Assembly: GCF_001485475.2 (NCBI RefSeq)
Contig: NZ_DF977000.1
Span: 62,001 to 126,000, forward strand
Length of the DNA: 64,000 bases
From: Tepidanaerobacter syntrophicus
GTDB lineage: Bacteria; Bacillota; Thermosediminibacteria; Thermosediminibacterales; Tepidanaerobacteraceae
Direction of reading: 5' to 3'
Below are positions 39,426 to 47,797 of this stretch, one piece after another. The translations under genes and the position numbers were made by a program. The notes under the pieces are model-generated. The model saw only the letters and a program-made list of their open reading frames with translations, had not been told where the DNA came from and did not search any database. Position 1 is the stretch's first letter. Each line of letters opens with the position of its first letter.

Positions 39426-41081
39426 TTACTCTTTAAATGTCCAAGAATATGCAGCATAATTTAAATTTGGAAAATCCTCTACAGGAATATTTTCGAATAT
39501 ATCTCTATGTGCCATCAATACATTTGCATGATATAGCCATACATACGGCATCTCTTCCACAAGCTTCTTTTGCAGTTCATCATAAAGCGGTTTGCGTTCT
39601 TCAAATGTGGGTTTATTGCGCGCTTCTGTAGCAAGTTCAAAAAGCGATGGATCATCATAATGTGAGAAATTCATATTTGTTCCCGGTGCAAGAAGTATGC
39701 GTACATCATCTGGATCTATGGAACCTGCACCGCCTAGTAAACCTAAATCGCCCTTTGACTGGCGCAGATAATTTATTTCAGTTGTAAAGTCCATTACTTG
39801 AAGCTTTGTTTTAACGCCAACAGCAGCTAAATCTTGCTGAATCAGCGTTGCAGAGTTCTCACGAACTTTGTTGCCTGTTGGAACAAAAAATTCAAGTTCT
39901 CTGTTAAAGTCCCATCCGGCTTCTTGAAGAAGGGCTTTTGCTCCTTCAGGATCATATGGATCTCCTGCAATTGCCTGATTAAAATAGGGGTGATGAGGAG
40001 GCATTGGGCCAACAGCAATGACACCTTCGCCAAAAAGCAGTTGATCTATAATATTTTTCCTGTTTATTGCCATGCTAAACGCTCTTCTAACGCGAGCATC
40101 TTTGAAATACTCCTTTGAGCAATTTATAGTCATATATTGATAACCATAACTCTTTACGCTTGCCGGAACAATTCCCTTTGCATCTTTTAAAAGTGGCCAA
40201 TCACTTATAGGAACTTCTCCTTGGGCGCTCGTAAGATCGACTTCGCCACTCATTAATCCAGGTACGATGCTTGCTGCGTCCATCACACGAATAACCATCT
40301 TGTTAAAATTTGGTGTTCCTAAAAAGTAATCTTTATTTGCAGTTAATTCATAACGCTCGCCAGGAACCTGTTTGTCAAATATACAGCAGCCTGTGCCAAC
40401 CGGCTTTTGAAAATAAGGATCTGCGTCTAAGTGAGCAGGATCAGCATCTTTAAGTAAATGTTTAGGAAGTATATATATTCTTGTGGAATCTAGCTGCAAA
40501 AATGCATTAATATCAGTAGGAGTCTTGAAGTGTATTTCCAGGGTATAAGGATCTACTGCTACAACTCCAATTTTTGACGGTTCTGCTGCAACACCATTTT
40601 CGTCAGTACCTTCAATGCTAGAAAAATAACTTCTGCGGTTGCTTACTACATCTTTGTTTGTTATTAATTGAGCCGTAAATACCACATCGTCAGCTGTAAA
40701 AGGCTCTCCATCATGCCATTTTACATTCTTATTAAGATGAAATGTTGCAACTTTATAATCGCTGGACATTTCCCAGCTATCGGCTAATCTCGGAAGAACT
40801 TTGCCCGATGCAGTAACATACACTAACCGGTCAAAAATCTGGTCGAATATTACGTCTCCGTAGTTGCCGCTAATATTATAAGGATTTAAGGTATCTGCAG
40901 CCGAAGTCATAACCATTGTCACAACATCATGCTTTACAGGTGCAGTTGAAGATTCTGTCTTTGAACCTTGCTCAGGTGTGGCTTTTTCATTCGATCCTCC
41001 GCCACAGCCTACAACGCAGCCAGCTAATAAGCCTACAACAACAAACAAACAGAGCAATTTAATGATCTTGCTTTTATGCAT
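39426..41081 (-). CDS. oppA: Peptide ABC transporter substrate-binding lipoprotein
   Basis: 551 aa extracytoplasmic binding protein of the SBP_bac_5 family. The signal peptide ends in LLAGC with lipidated cysteine 22, followed by a Ser/Thr/Glu linker. LADSWEMSSDYKVATFHL and KWHDGEPFTADDVVFT are the family's signature. It binds an oligopeptide or, less often, nickel or sugar ligands; specificity cannot be read. It is third in dppB-dppC-oppA-oppD-oppF. ATG after GGAGGGAG. A small hairpin with a GAAA loop (41117-41130) precedes it. Confidence 0.9.
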   Translation of the reverse strand: MHKSKIIKLLCLFVVVGLLAGCVVGCGGGSNEKATPEQGSKTESSTAPVKHDVVTMVMTSAADTLNPYNISGNYGDVIFDQIFDRLVYVTASGKVLPRLADSWEMSSDYKVATFHLNKNVKWHDGEPFTADDVVFTAQLITNKDVVSNRRSYFSSIEGTDENGVAAEPSKIGVVAVDPYTLEIHFKTPTDINAFLQLDSTRIYILPKHLLKDADPAHLDADPYFQKPVGTGCCIFDKQVPGERYELTANKDYFLGTPNFNKMVIRVMDAASIVPGLMSGEVDLTSAQGEVPISDWPLLKDAKGIVPASVKSYGYQYMTINCSKEYFKDARVRRAFSMAINRKNIIDQLLFGEGVIAVGPMPPHHPYFNQAIAGDPYDPEGAKALLQEAGWDFNRELEFFVPTGNKVRENSATLIQQDLAAVGVKTKLQVMDFTTEINYLRQSKGDLGLLGGAGSIDPDDVRILLAPGTNMNFSHYDDPSLFELATEARNKPTFEERKPLYDELQKKLVEEMPYVWLYHANVLMAHRDIFENIPVEDFPNLNYAAYSWTFKE

Positions 41082-41116
41082 ATATCTCCCTCCAAAAATT
41101 ATGTGTGTATGTTAAC

Positions 41117-41130
41117 GCAGCTTTCGCTGC
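41117..41130 (-). other. Small GAAA-loop hairpin between dppC and oppA
   Basis: GCAGC-TTTC-GCTGC on the plus strand, i.e. a 5-bp stem with a GAAA tetraloop in the minus-strand RNA, 36 nt before the oppA start. It could be part of an RNA-processing or stability element. Weak evidence. Confidence 0.4.
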
Positions 41131-41137
41131 AGTAAAG

Positions 41138-42007
41138 CTATACTTTCATCTTGGGGTCAAGGGCATCTCTAAGGCCATCGCCTACAAAATTTACCGAAAG
41201 TACGGTTAGTATCAGGAGAATTCCCGCTGGTACCCACATCCACGGCCTTGTAGAAAGTATCGCAATAGACTGAGCGTTATATAAGATATTGCCCCAGGAA
41301 GCTTGGGGAGGCTGAACACCCATTCCGAGAAAGCTCAGTGTTGACTCTTGCAGCATAGCAGCTGCTGTTCTAAAAGTAGCAGCAATAAGGATAGGAGCTA
41401 TAGAATTTGGAAGAATATAGCGTGTAATAATACGAAAATCGCTGGCTCCCACTGCTCTCGCAGCTTCTATATATTCTTTTTCTCTTATACTTAAAGCAGT
41501 TCCATAAATCTGTCTTGCAAATTGAGTCCATTCAAGAACACCGATTACGACTGTAACTGACCAAATAGAAGGTCCCATAATTGATACGAGAACCATTATT
41601 AGCACCATTGAAGGAAAAGACATAAATATGTCGACAATTCTCATAATTACTATTTCAGCAATTCCTCGATAATAAGCAGCAATAAGTCCCAAAGGAACTC
41701 CAATAATTATAGAAATAAAGGTCGAGGCAAGCCCAACCAACAAAGAAACGCGGCCACCGTAAAGCAAACGCGCAAAATTGTCCCGTCCTGTTGCGTCAGT
41801 TCCTAATATAAATTTTACAGATGGTCTCGACAGTGCCGGAGCAACCATTGTAGTATATGGATCCAGTTTAAATATCATAGGCAATAGCAACACAGCTAAT
41901 ATAATGATAGTTAGCATTGCAATTCCAAACATTGCTAGCTTGTGACGTTTAAATCGCTTGAAAACATCTGTATAATATGAATTTCTCTTTTTCTGTAATT
42001 CGGACAT
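41138..42007 (-). CDS. dppC: Peptide ABC transporter permease DppC/OppC
   Basis: 289 aa with an N-terminal cytoplasmic stretch, first membrane helix after FKRHKLAMFG, and the permease EAA loop REKEYIEAARAVGASDFRII. GTDATGRDNFARLLYGGRVSL is the OppC hallmark. The open frame begins at 42049 within dppB; the AGGAGG site fixes the ATG at 42005-42007 (MSELQKK). It pairs with dppB. Confidence 0.9.
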   Translation of the reverse strand: MSELQKKRNSYYTDVFKRFKRHKLAMFGIAMLTIIILAVLLLPMIFKLDPYTTMVAPALSRPSVKFILGTDATGRDNFARLLYGGRVSLLVGLASTFISIIIGVPLGLIAAYYRGIAEIVIMRIVDIFMSFPSMVLIMVLVSIMGPSIWSVTVVIGVLEWTQFARQIYGTALSIREKEYIEAARAVGASDFRIITRYILPNSIAPILIAATFRTAAAMLQESTLSFLGMGVQPPQASWGNILYNAQSIAILSTRPWMWVPAGILLILTVLSVNFVGDGLRDALDPKMKV

Positions 42008-42023
42008 TATTTTTCCTCCTGCT

Positions 42024-42977
42024 TCAGTTGTAGCGAATCCTTGGGTCAAGAACTCCGTAAAGCAAGTCGACTATAAGATTTCCAATTAAAACAAATATAG
42101 CAACAACAACAGTAATTCCCATAATTACAGGATAATCCCTTGCTCCTATTGAGGAAACCATAAGCATCCCTAAACCTGACCAACTAAATACTTGTTCCGT
42201 TACTACTGCCCCGCCTATTAAAAAAGGCAGTGACGACCCAAAATTTGTGACAACCGGTATTAAGGCATTCCGAAAAGCATGAACCCAAATAACTCTTTTG
42301 GGTCTTAAGCCTTTTGCCTTCGCAGTACGGATATAGTCTTCGTTGAGTACTTCTAGCATACTGCTGCGTACGTATCTCATCGTACTTCCTATTTGGGGAA
42401 GGGCAAGGGCTACTGCAGGTAGCACTAGATGCCTTAAAAGCGACAAAAAGTTTCCTGCAACTCCCGATTCGTACATTCCGCCCATTGGAAACCATCCCAA
42501 TTTCACCGCAAAAATATAAATAAAGATCATACCCAAAAAGAAGCTAGGTGAAGCGGCAGTTAGAAACGCAAGAGCAGTTGACATATAATCTTGTAGTGAA
42601 TAAGGGCGAAGTGATGAAATTATTCCAAGAGGAATCGCAAATATATATGAAATTAATATTGCACTGCCCGTCAGAAGCAATGTAGGCCCAATGCGCTGGG
42701 CTACCATCAAGGTTACTTTTTGAAATGTCCGATACGAAAAACCGAGATCGCCGTGAAGTAATGCTTTTACCCAGTTGAAATACTGAATGTATATAGGCTT
42801 ATCTATGCCAAGGGCAGCAGCACGCCGAGCAGCATCCGCTTCAGTCATTCCAGGTTCAGCTAGTAGAGCATCTAGCGGTGAGCCGGGCGCCATATTTGCA
42901 ATAAAAAAAACAAAAATTGTGATACCAAAAAATGTTATGATGCTAACTGCTACTCTCCTTGCTATGTATTTGCTCAA
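42024..42977 (-). CDS. dppB: Peptide ABC transporter permease DppB/OppB
   Basis: 317 aa, about six membrane helices, OppB/DppB landmarks: GITIFVFFIANMAPGSPLD near the N-terminus, a periplasmic loop, and the EAA loop LNEDYIRTAKAKGLRPKRVIW. Two in-frame TTG codons are possible; the AGGAGGG site (42984-42990) is 6 nt from the second (42975-42977), which is preferred. First gene of the transporter operon, with a promoter at 43057-43085. Confidence 0.88.
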   Translation of the reverse strand: MSKYIARRVAVSIITFFGITIFVFFIANMAPGSPLDALLAEPGMTEADAARRAAALGIDKPIYIQYFNWVKALLHGDLGFSYRTFQKVTLMVAQRIGPTLLLTGSAILISYIFAIPLGIISSLRPYSLQDYMSTALAFLTAASPSFFLGMIFIYIFAVKLGWFPMGGMYESGVAGNFLSLLRHLVLPAVALALPQIGSTMRYVRSSMLEVLNEDYIRTAKAKGLRPKRVIWVHAFRNALIPVVTNFGSSLPFLIGGAVVTEQVFSWSGLGMLMVSSIGARDYPVIMGITVVVAIFVLIGNLIVDLLYGVLDPRIRYN

Positions 42978-43026
42978 TCTCAACCCTCCTCAGAGAATTA
43001 CAACTTAATTGATCTAATTGTTATCG

Positions 43027-43085
43027 TATTATATCATCTTATTCTGTATGGATATAATATTACCAGAAAAGTACATGATTGTAAA
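43027..43085 (-). promoter_or_regulatory. dppB promoter with downstream inverted repeat
   Basis: On the minus strand TTTACA (43080-43085), 17 nt, TAATAT (43057-43062). TATTATATC (43027-43035) and GATATAATA (43051-43059) are inverted 9-bp copies, one overlapping the -10 and one past the start point. The half-sites resemble the GTATTATAA operator arm of the region. Confidence 0.6.
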
Positions 43086-43131
43086 TACCTCAAATTATTC
43101 CGTAAATTTTCTATTTTATAATCTACTAAGC

Positions 43132-43154
43132 AAAAAAAGACGGCTGGTGCCGTC
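43132..43154 (-). terminator. Terminator of gntR
   Basis: GACGGC (43139-43144) and GCCGTC (43149-43154), tetraloop, then seven T residues on the minus strand (43132-43138). It separates gntR from the transporter operon. Confidence 0.9.
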
Positions 43155-43209
43155 ATCTGTATAAATCAGATTCGCAACTTGTTGTTTTAAACACTAGTTA
43201 GCGCCTGCA

Positions 43210-43923
43210 TTAAATTTCGAATTTAAATCTATCGCCTCTAATAAGAGTTTTAACATATTCTATCGGTTTATCATCCTGGGATTTAACAATTGCGCGAAGC
43301 AGGAATAAAGGCTGGCCGACTCTTATATGGAGCAGATCTGCCTCATACTTATTGCTTAAAACAATTTCAAGACTGCGTTTTGATTTTGCCGGCACAACAC
43401 CATACTCTTCTTCCAGGAATTTATAAAGAGAGCCAATGCTTATATCTGCTTCCATTACCTTTGGAAACTCTTTATATGGAAGATAAGTTTTTTCAATCAT
43501 AACAGGTTCGTTATCTGCAAGTCTTAGCCTTTCAATTTCTATTACCTGATCCTCGGGGCCCAGTTCAAGATATTTTTGAATTGTAGGAGTTGAATTTGTT
43601 ATTCTCATGCTCAAAACTCTTGAGCCCGGAACCAGGCCAGCCTCACGCATTCTATGGCTAAAACTGTTAACCGCAATTATCTCCCGCTTTATTTTAGGCA
43701 TAGCCACGAATGTTCCTTTGCCTTGCTTTTTTACCAATAACCCTTCCTCTACCAAATCATTTATAGCTCTTCTTATTGTAATTCGGCTTGCATTGTATTT
43801 TTCTACCAGTTCTTGTTCGGTGGGTATTTGTTCGTTCGGCTTATAGGTGCCTCTTTCAATCTCTGCTCTTATTATTTCTCGTATTTGATGATATAGAGGC
43901 ATCGCAATGTTGGTATCTAACAA
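43210..43923 (-). CDS. GntR-family repressor with UTRA domain (HutC subfamily)
   Basis: 237 aa. Residues about 8-75 are the winged helix (PLYHQIREIIRAEI, IPTEQELVEKYNASRITIRR, GKGTFVA). Residues about 90-235 are a UTRA ligand-binding domain, which in relatives senses small effectors such as sugar phosphates or amino acid derivatives. The start is TTG at 43921-43923 with AAGGTG 7 nt upstream. A leader of about 150 nt follows a consensus promoter that is overlapped by a palindrome containing TATAACATTATA; the same core at hyuA and pfkB makes it the likely regulator of the region and of itself. FrlR of fructoselysine operons belongs to the same subfamily. Confidence 0.88.
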   Translation of the reverse strand: MLDTNIAMPLYHQIREIIRAEIERGTYKPNEQIPTEQELVEKYNASRITIRRAINDLVEEGLLVKKQGKGTFVAMPKIKREIIAVNSFSHRMREAGLVPGSRVLSMRITNSTPTIQKYLELGPEDQVIEIERLRLADNEPVMIEKTYLPYKEFPKVMEADISIGSLYKFLEEEYGVVPAKSKRSLEIVLSNKYEADLLHIRVGQPLFLLRAIVKSQDDKPIEYVKTLIRGDRFKFEI

Positions 43924-44071
43924 TTTATTTCACCTTCTTGTGTAATCTGTAAAGTTATACTTATATGTATTATAATATTTAATGCTTTCTAGATACAGGC
44001 AATAATTCAGGAAATATTCTGTATTTATTATGTGAAAATATTAACCTTTTTTCTCAATTATTATCATATAT

Positions 44072-44111
44072 AGTTATATAACATTATATAACTTATGAGA
44101 ATTACTGTCAA
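44072..44111 (-). promoter_or_regulatory. gntR promoter with autoregulatory operator
   Basis: On the minus strand TTGACA (44106-44111), 17 nt, TATAAT (44083-44088), a perfect consensus. A palindrome at 44072-44093 (arms AGTTATATAA and TTATATAACT around CA) covers the -10. Predicted transcription start near 44076. Confidence 0.8.
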
Positions 44112-44170
44112 TAATTTCTCCGGACATTTGTCATCCTCCATGCCGGTGTAGAAGTCTTTCGCCTAAAGAA

Positions 44171-44222
44171 GGCGTTGCATTTATGAAGCGTTGATGCCCT
44201 TTGCTTTCATAAATACAACACC
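44171..44222 (-). terminator. Long hairpin after the HAD gene
   Basis: Arms 44171-44189 and 44203-44222 pair over about 19 bp with a few G-U pairs and one bulge; UUCUUU follows in the minus-strand RNA. It lies 9 nt past the HAD stop. The rest of the 307-nt gap up to gntR holds the gntR promoter and leader only. Confidence 0.6.
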
Positions 44223-44230
44223 TTTAAAAT

Positions 44231-45061
44231 CTACTCAAATAAATCAATATACTTTTCAATAGCCCAAGCCGCGCCTGTGTGGCGATACTCTTTAGGTGTA
44301 ACCTCTACATGAGGGGGAAGTTTTGGCAGCCAATCAAAATGTCTTACAAAAACTGCGTTTTTTGCAAAGCTTAACATAGGCACATCGCTTTCACCGTCTC
44401 CAACAGCCAGGACTTCTTCTGGTAAAACACCGATTTTCTCGCATAAGATTTTAATGCCGCGTCCCTTATCACATGTGCCGCTGTTTATTTCGCAAAGATA
44501 AGGATATGAACGGGTACGTTTAAGGGAAGACAGCTCCTTGGGCCAAATACTATATATTTCCAGGGCTCTTTCTCCGCTTTCTACTACCAGCATTATTTTT
44601 GCTACATTTTCTCTTGTAAGTTCGTCAGGGCTTTTTGCAACTTTTTTAGGATTTACTTCAAAGGCGCTTAGTCTATCTAATAACCATTCTTTATTTACCA
44701 GAGGGCCACAGTACATCTCGATATCCTCAGCCCGGAAGATAACTATTGCCACATCAGGCATCTTCCCGCTAAATTTTATAACGCCATCTGCTTCTTTAGG
44801 TGTTATCAAGTCTTCCCATATCAGCTCTCCTTGCCAATATATCAGGGCCCCATTATTTAGAACCAAAGGAGTTTTAAAATCAAGGCCTAATACATCCATT
44901 ACTTTTTTAAGTCCGTCCCGATGTCTTCCTGTAACCAGCGCAATCTGAACGCCGCGCTCCATAGCCTTTTTTATGGCCCTTTCATTTTCTAAAGAAACAT
45001 TATTCTCGCCATCTGCAACTGTCCCATCTATATCAAGGGCAATTAATTTTATTGCCACCAA
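44231..45061 (-). CDS. Cof-type HAD phosphatase
   Basis: 276 aa HAD hydrolase, class IIB. Motif I LIALDIDGTVADGENN holds the nucleophile aspartates, motif II is ALVTGRHRDG, motif III carries the lysine in CDKGRGIKIL, and motif IV is AVGDGESDVPML. Such proteins dephosphorylate sugar phosphates or cofactors (FMN, PLP, erythronate 4-phosphate); substrate unknown. The start is TTG at 45059-45061 (or GTG one codon later) after AGGAG. It is last in plsC-ylmH-HAD with a 29-nt gap after ylmH. Confidence 0.85.
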   Translation of the reverse strand: MVAIKLIALDIDGTVADGENNVSLENERAIKKAMERGVQIALVTGRHRDGLKKVMDVLGLDFKTPLVLNNGALIYWQGELIWEDLITPKEADGVIKFSGKMPDVAIVIFRAEDIEMYCGPLVNKEWLLDRLSAFEVNPKKVAKSPDELTRENVAKIMLVVESGERALEIYSIWPKELSSLKRTRSYPYLCEINSGTCDKGRGIKILCEKIGVLPEEVLAVGDGESDVPMLSFAKNAVFVRHFDWLPKLPPHVEVTPKEYRHTGAAWAIEKYIDLFE

Positions 45062-45090
45062 AGATCATCTCCTTTGTTTCTTTTGCTTCA

Positions 45091-45855
45091 TCATCTTGAG
45101 ATATATCTATGCACTATTACATATGTGCGGCCCTTTTTGCTTTGTCCTCCGACTTCCATAATTTTTGCTCGTCCAAGCCGGTTAGCTGAAATTACATCTC
45201 CTTCTTTTACAGGAGCAGACGGATCTTTTACCGTTTTAAAATTTATGCGGACATTTTCTCCTTTTATAAATGGCGCCATCTTTGAACGGGAGATGCCAAA
45301 AGCGATACATGCAACCGCATCTAATCTTAAAGACGCAACTGTGCCCTTAATTTCTTTATAGGCTCTTTCAGGTTTTAAAAGTTCTTTTAATGAAATTTCC
45401 TCAACTTCTACCGGGGCATTCCCTACTTTTAAAAGATTCGTTCCTATATATTCCATTATTTCTTCTTTGACAACTATATCGGTATAATCTTTTCCTACCA
45501 ATATATCTCCAATCTTTTCTCTATTTATGCCCAAGCCCAAAATTGCTCCAAGGTAATCTCTATGCCCAGGATGGGCGCTTAGGTCTCTAGAGGTTATTCT
45601 CAAAGCACCGATAGGTTGCTTGAATGGTTCATCTTCCATTCCCTTAGGGTAAGCCACTAATATCCTGCGTTCGGCATTTTCGTAACCGCCATCAAGATAA
45701 AAATCCATATCCGGAAAACCGCTAGCTACATTTCTTGCAATTTCCTGTTCTGCAGGATCTAAGAAGTTTGACGCTCTTTTTTCTCTGTTTTTTTTAGCTA
45801 TGGTAAATATATCGCGCAAGCGTGCTTCCATTTGCTTTTCGTTGGTACTGTCCAA
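45091..45855 (-). CDS. ylmH: S4-domain RNA-binding protein YlmH
   Basis: 254 aa. The N-terminal RNA-binding fold (FLDPAEQEIARNVASG, RILVAYPKG, GALRIT, GHRDYLGAILGLGINREKIGDI) is followed by a C-terminal S4 domain (LRLDAVACIAFGISRSKMAPFI, VKEGDVISANRLGRAKIMEVGG). YlmH was linked to cell division in streptococci and to ribosome-associated quality control in Bacillus. It is usually in the divIVA-ylm cluster; here it lies between plsC and a HAD gene. The open frame begins at 45870, but a GGTGGTG site suits TTG at 45853-45855. Confidence 0.85.
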   Translation of the reverse strand: MDSTNEKQMEARLRDIFTIAKKNREKRASNFLDPAEQEIARNVASGFPDMDFYLDGGYENAERRILVAYPKGMEDEPFKQPIGALRITSRDLSAHPGHRDYLGAILGLGINREKIGDILVGKDYTDIVVKEEIMEYIGTNLLKVGNAPVEVEEISLKELLKPERAYKEIKGTVASLRLDAVACIAFGISRSKMAPFIKGENVRINFKTVKDPSAPVKEGDVISANRLGRAKIMEVGGQSKKGRTYVIVHRYISR

Positions 45856-45926
45856 ACATTTCACCACCAAAATATTTTTTTATTTTATATTATCATATAT
45901 TTTTTTAAATAACAGTTTAAATAATT

Positions 45927-46547
45927 TTATCCTTGCTTTCTTTCAACTTGGTAAAGTAAGCGAAAAACTATTTTCTCCATGCTCTCACTTAGTTTTTTAA
46001 GGTCACTGCTTCGGATTCTTGTCTTTTTATCCATCAAAATCGGTTCCCCTATATTCACTACGATTTTACCAGGGCGCAAAAGGTAATGGCCTACCGGCAA
46101 AACCTTGCGGCTGCCGGATATGGCAACAGGTATTATGGGGGCACCGGATTTTAAAGCAAAATATGCCCACCCCGGCATAAATTCCTTTAACTTGCCATCT
46201 AGGCTAACGCCGCCTTCCGGAAAAATTCCAATAGCTTCTCCATCTTCAAGTTTTGCTAAGGCCCGCTGTATGTGCTTAAAATCTCCTTTAGGATCGTTTA
46301 TTGGAATTGCGCCGCCTGCCCAAATTATAAGGCCCACAATTGGAATTTTGAAAAGGTAAGATGCTGCAAGAAAGGTAATTTTTCTAGGCAGACATGCCAT
46401 CAATACCAAAGGATCTATTATGCTTTGATGATTCGCTATAAGGACAAAGGGGCCTTTTTTTAAAATATTCTCTTTTCCATATACCTTTATGCCGCCTGTT
46501 AATAGAAAAATTATCTGGCACAAAACCTTAAAAAACGGATATAGCAC
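45927..46547 (-). CDS. plsC: 1-acyl-glycerol-3-phosphate acyltransferase PlsC
   Basis: 206 aa. One N-terminal hydrophobic anchor, the catalytic motif NHQSIIDPLVL (HxxxxD), the substrate motif FPEGGVSLDG, and IPVAISGSRKVLP. It makes phosphatidic acid from lysophosphatidic acid on the inner membrane face. The start is GTG at 46545-46547 after GAGGTG. It opens the plsC-ylmH-HAD unit. A possible promoter (TTCGCA, 17 nt, TATAAT) lies about 130 nt upstream on the minus strand, but is not strong. Confidence 0.9.
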   Translation of the reverse strand: MLYPFFKVLCQIIFLLTGGIKVYGKENILKKGPFVLIANHQSIIDPLVLMACLPRKITFLAASYLFKIPIVGLIIWAGGAIPINDPKGDFKHIQRALAKLEDGEAIGIFPEGGVSLDGKLKEFMPGWAYFALKSGAPIIPVAISGSRKVLPVGHYLLRPGKIVVNIGEPILMDKKTRIRSSDLKKLSESMEKIVFRLLYQVERKQG

Positions 46548-46744
46548 GATAACACCTCAAAAAGTTTTGTAGATGAGAACTGAAAACCGATTAATTGTTT
46601 TGTTATTTATAAATATCAAAGCGCTTTATAATACTATAATAAATGTCAAGGTCGAACTTCATTATATTATACCATAAACAATTAATCATGCGAATGCAGC
46701 AATAAATGCAGATCAAAGCCCTTAAGCGGTTTTTTGTACAATTT

Positions 46745-46769
46745 AAAACCCGGCACCTATTATGCCGGG
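46745..46769 (-). terminator. Terminator of the TCA-branch operon
   Basis: CCCGGCA (46749-46755) and TGCCGGG (46763-46769) with a 7-nt loop; on the minus strand TTTT follows. It lies 27 nt past the isocitrate dehydrogenase stop. Confidence 0.85.
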
Positions 46770-46795
46770 AAAATATAAAAGGGATGAGTATTTAC

Positions 46796-47797
46796 TTAAT
46801 TTGCAACAAGCCTGCAAAGCTCTTGTGTCATTTCTGAAGTAGTGGCAGAACCTCCTAAATCCGGAGTAAGGTGTTTGCCGTCTTCTAAAAGCTTATAAAT
46901 CGCAGTTTGTATAGAATTTGCCGCCCGGGTCTCGCCGATGACTTTTAGCATTTCAACTGATGACATTAGTAGAGCCAAAGGATTTGCTATATTTTTGCCT
47001 GCTATGTCAGGAGCGCTGCCGTGGACTGCTTCAAAGATCATATAATCTTCGCCTACATTCATACCGGGCACAACTCCCAGACCCCCTACCAGTCCTGCGC
47101 ATAAATCAGAAATGATATCTCCGTACAAATTTTCCGTAACTATAACATCAAATTTTTCCGGCTGCTGCACTAGTTTCATGCAGGTATTGTCCACTATCAG
47201 TTCATCATAGGCTATATCACTGTATTTATCGGCAGTTCTTCGAGTTTCCTCTAAGAAAAGACCATCGGATTTTTTCATAATATTGGCCTTATGTACCGCC
47301 GTTACTTTCTTACGGTTATTTTGACGCGCATACTCAAAAGCCTTTTCAGCAATCCTACGGCTGGCTTTTCGAGTTATTACCTTTATGGCTTCGACTCTGT
47401 CTTCATTTATTACATTTTCTATTCCTGCATACAGGTCTTCTGTGTTTTCCCTAAATATTACCATATCTACATCGCTAAAAGGCGTCTTTACACCGGGCAG
47501 TGACTTTACCGGCCTTATATTGGCATAAAGGTCAAAGGTCTGGCGAAGGGTAACGTTAATGCTCTTAAAACCTTTGCCTATTTGTGTTGTTACAGGACCT
47601 TTTAATGCGATTTTATTGGCTTTTATGCTCTCTATTGCAACATCCGGCAGAGGATTTCCATAAATCTGAAGGGCTTTTTGCCCAACCTCCTGCACATCCC
47701 ACAAAACATCTACGCCGCTTGCGGCGATTATAGACTTTACAGCATCAGTAATCTCGGGACCTATGCCGTCTCCCGGAATCAACGTTATTTTATGCAT
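46796..47797 (-). CDS. icd: NAD-dependent isocitrate dehydrogenase
   Basis: 333 aa beta-decarboxylating dehydrogenase. LIPGDGIGPEIT and the serine/arginine motif NVTLRQTFDLYANIRP are the substrate site; the metal aspartates are in ENLYGDIISDL. The coenzyme loop HGSAPDIAGKNIANP has aspartate-isoleucine rather than lysine-tyrosine, pointing to NAD. The mitochondrial-type length and SINVTLRQ favour isocitrate over isopropylmalate, as does the neighbouring aconitase; homoisocitrate remains possible. ATG after AGGAGGGG; it overlaps the aconitase end by 8 nt. Confidence 0.85.
   Translation of the reverse strand: MHKITLIPGDGIGPEITDAVKSIIAASGVDVLWDVQEVGQKALQIYGNPLPDVAIESIKANKIALKGPVTTQIGKGFKSINVTLRQTFDLYANIRPVKSLPGVKTPFSDVDMVIFRENTEDLYAGIENVINEDRVEAIKVITRKASRRIAEKAFEYARQNNRKKVTAVHKANIMKKSDGLFLEETRRTADKYSDIAYDELIVDNTCMKLVQQPEKFDVIVTENLYGDIISDLCAGLVGGLGVVPGMNVGEDYMIFEAVHGSAPDIAGKNIANPLALLMSSVEMLKVIGETRAANSIQTAIYKLLEDGKHLTPDLGGSATTSEMTQELCRLVAN

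Noticed and set aside
44112-44170. Structured RNA or riboswitch upstream of gntR
   Set aside because: A small CGCCT/AGGCG hairpin is present, but it belongs to the region after the HAD terminator and matches no known class.
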